64,000 nt of DNA from Sepiola atlantica (lineage: Eukaryota; Mollusca; Cephalopoda; Sepiida; Sepiolidae). Made by a program: the position numbers and the translations under genes. Below are positions 62,201 through 64,000 of this stretch, piece by piece (position 1 is the first letter of the stretch; every line of letters starts with the position of its first letter). The notes beneath the pieces were generated by a model. It saw nothing but the letters and a program-made list of their open reading frames with translations. It ran no database searches and was not told where the DNA came from. The stretch lies in assembly GCA_963556195.1 (NCBI GenBank), contig CAUVYP010000579.1:1798001-1862000 (forward strand), written 5' to 3'.

Positions 62201-64000
62201 ACTTAAAATCGCACTAAATTGTGTTGATGTTTTGCGTATTCAGTTTGTATCGACATATCTCCGGGAGTACAAGAGCTGAACTTCTGAAACTTGGTACTTC
62301 AGTAGAAAATGTGTGTCCGCTAATGTCTGCAAAGTTTCAGAGCACAATTCTTATAAATGTGGAAGTTATAAACAAAAGCGATATCAACTTAAAATCGCAC
62401 TAAATTTTGTTGATGTTTTGCGTATTCAGTTTGTATCGACATATCTCCGGGAGTACAAGAGCTGAACTTCTGAAACTTGGTACTTCAGTAGAAAATGTGT
62501 GTCCGCTAATGTCTGCAAAGTTTCAGAGCACAATTCTTATAAATGTGGAAGTTATAAACACAAGCGATATCAACTTAAAATCGCACTAAATTTTGTTGAT
62601 GTTTTGCGTATTCAGTTTGTATCGACATATCTCCGGGAGTACAAGAGCTGAACTTCTGAAACTTGGTACTTCATTAGAAAATGTGTGTCCGCTAATGTCT
62701 GCAAAGTTTCAGAGCACAATTTGTATAAATGTGGAAGTTATAAACACAAGCGATATCAACTTAAAATCGCACTAAATTTTGTTGATGTTTTGCGTATTCA
62801 GTTTGTATCGACATATCTCCGGGAGTACAAGAGCTGAACTTCTGAAACTTGGTACTTCAGTAGAAAATATGTGTCCGCTAATGTCTGCAAAGTTTCGGAG
62901 CACAATTCTTATAAATGTGGAAGTTATAAACAAAAGCGATATCAACTTAAAATCGCACTAAATTTTGTTGATGTTTTGCGTATTCAGTTTGTATCGACAT
63001 ATCTCCGGGAGTACAAGAGCTGAACTTCTGAAACTTGGTACTTCAGTAGAAAATGTGTGTCCGCTAATGTCTGCAAAGTTTCGGAGCACAATTCTTATAA
63101 ATGTGGAAGTTATTAACAAAAGACCTATCAACTTTAAATCGCACTAAATTTTGTTTATGTTTTGCGTATTCAGTTTGTATCGACATATCTCCGGGAGTAC
63201 AAGAGCTGAACTTCTGAAACTTGGTACTTCAGTAGAAAATGTGTGTCCGCTAATGTCTGCAAAGTTTCGGAGCACAATTCTTATAAATGTGGAAGTTATA
63301 AACAAAAGCGATATCAACTTAAAATCGCACTAAATTTTGTTGATGTTTTGCGTATTCAGTTTGTATCGACATATCTCCGGGAGTACAAGAGCTGAACTTC
63401 TGAAACTTGGTACTTCAGTAGAAAATGTGTGTCCGCTAATGTCTGCAAAGTTTCGGAGCACAATTCTTATAAATGTGGAAGTTATTAACACAAGCGATAT
63501 ACCTTTTAAATCGCACTAAATTTTGTTGATGTTTTGCGTATTCAGTTTGTATCGACATATCTCCGGGAGTACAAGAGCTGAACTTCTGAAACTTCGTACA
63601 TCAGTTAAAAATGTATGTCCGCTATTGTCTGCAAAGTTTCGGAGCACAATTCTCATAAATGTGGAAGTTATAAACAAAAGCGATATCAACTTAAAATCGC
63701 ACTAAATTTTGTTGATGTTTTGCGTATTCAGTTTGTATCGACATATCTCCGGGAGTACAAGAGCTGAACTTCTGAAACTTGGTACTTCAGTAGAAAATGT
63801 GTGTCCGCTAATGTCTGCAAAGTTTCGGAGCACAATTCCTATAAATGTGAAAGTTATTAACACAAGCGATATACCTTTTAAATCGCACTAAATTTTGTTG
63901 ATGTTTTGCGTATTCAGTTTGTATCGACATATCTCCGGGAGTACAAGAGCTGAACTTCTGAAACTTGGTACTTCAGTAGAAAATGTGTGTCCGCTAATGT
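59242..64000 (+). repeat. Mixed monomers, including a further copy of the D-D-E / A-A-B module
   Basis: 59242-60915 parallels 52360-54033: D with attaccaaaag, E, A with C158, A, B with ggagaacaag, D, D with T9, E, then an F front with an A-type tail. From 60916 the order is not clearly periodic. Private changes accumulate here: gatgatgttt near 59990, gtaggaaatgggt near 62117, attgtgttg near 62218, cttcattag near 62672, aaaatatgtg near 62865, cagttaaaaatgtatg near 63603 and ttcctataa near 63837. This stretch has been less recently homogenised than its neighbours. Confidence 0.75.
63892..64000 (+). repeat. Partial monomer at right window edge
   Basis: This is the first 109 bases of a monomer, ending in the cgctaatgt segment. 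The array continues beyond the window. No unique flanking DNA is visible on this side. Confidence 0.97.

Larger units (their letters stand above)
1..64000. repeat. Tandem satellite DNA array, 186-bp monomer, about 344 units
   Basis: The whole window is one uninterrupted head-to-tail array. Complete monomers run from 97 to 63891: 343 units, 340 of 186 bp and three of 185 bp, with partial units at both ends. All copies have the same orientation. Copies differ mainly by substitutions at recurrent diagnostic sites (monomer positions 9, 55-56, 76, 81, 106, 116, 122, 133-135, 145, 153, 158, 162-164, 168-171, 174, 181). No unique DNA, transposon or inversion breaks the array. Both edges lie inside monomers, so the true array is longer than the window. 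Satellite DNA of this kind is known from eukaryotic heterochromatin. Centromeric, pericentromeric or subtelomeric placement cannot be decided from the sequence. I do not recognise the family. Confidence 0.99.

Noticed and set aside
100..63891. Hundreds of 60-codon open frames, one per monomer, starting at TTG
   Set aside because: They follow from the 186-bp period being a multiple of three. The start is a TTG assigned by a bacterial-type rule, and ctgtaa, gcttaa, aactaa and frame-shifting deletions break the frame in many units without any sign of counter-selection. The variable sites include many amino-acid changes. No coding entry is warranted.
1..64000. CRISPR-like repeat array
   Set aside because: There are no unique spacers. 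The whole 186-bp unit repeats, and variation is at point positions.
1..64000. CENP-B box
   Set aside because: I looked for TTCG followed by the spaced A and CGGG core. The TTCG in G122 monomers (tttcggagcac) and in E units (cttcgtacatc) lacks the rest of the motif. No match seen on the + strand; a full two-strand scan was not run.
1..64000. tRNA-, SINE- or transposon-derived monomer
   Set aside because: I see no A/B box pair in proper spacing, poly-A tail, terminal inverted repeats or target-site duplications. Origin from an element cannot be excluded without a database search of the consensus.
1..64000. Artificial or simulated repeat sequence
   Set aside because: The nested duplications, lineage-specific marks, chimeric units and shared deletions form a consistent natural history of unequal exchange. 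Local collapse or duplication errors in assembly remain possible for the near-identical blocks.

Overview
This window holds one thing from end to end: a tandem array of a 186-bp satellite monomer. It contains 343 complete head-to-tail monomers (positions 97-63891), flanked by partial monomers at 1-96 and 63892-64000, so the array continues past both edges. 340 monomers are exactly 186 bp and three are 185 bp. I see no inverted unit, transposon insertion, unique sequence, RNA gene or convincing protein gene. Many monomers show an open frame of about 60 codons, but this follows from a stop-poor unit whose length is a multiple of three.

Organism: an array of this kind is typical of eukaryotic heterochromatin (pericentromeric, centromeric or subtelomeric). 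The monomer is about 36% GC by my count. It has 7 CpG sites where base composition predicts about 6, so there is no sign of CpG depletion. That fits a genome with little CpG methylation, such as many insects, better than a vertebrate or plant. I do not recognise the satellite family and name no species.

Monomer coordinates used below: position 1 is the first base of attttgttga and position 186 is the last base of the TAA in cactaa. Diagnostic positions define recurrent monomer types. A: A122, A153, A158. I: as A but G122. B: T133/G134 and C158. C: GA at 55-56, C158, T at 173 replaced by A. D: T153 with the acc block at 162-164 and T174. E: C76, A81, T106, often T9. F and G: T153, the acc block at 168-170 and T174, with A145 in F and G145 in G. 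H: A with G116. X: a C front joined to a D tail, with a TAA in the frame.

Layout, left to right. 1-5490: mixed monomers with an imperfect 9-mer. 5491-7720: tandem 6-mer of 1115 bp, carrying the same 1-bp deletion twice. 7721-14230: D-E-G-H-B(-I-F) modules, including a tandem 5-mer. 14231-20368: three copies of an 11-mer (2046 bp). 20369-29110: modules of a 9-mer (1674 bp) built on an H-B-I-F tetramer. 28739-34690: a 16-mer (2976 bp) in tandem with a mismatched internal patch. 33947-39712: 10-mer (1860 bp) and then 8-mer (1488 bp) duplications. 39899-43618: another 10-mer pair. 43619-54033: several 6-mers (1116 bp) arranged in larger duplications. 54778-59241: a tandem 12-mer (2232 bp). 59242-64000: a further copy of the 6-mer material, then mixed monomers.

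No gene network is present. The content is evolutionary: successive unequal exchanges at different period sizes have produced short-lived, overlapping higher-order repeats, and chimeric monomers mark some of the exchange points.
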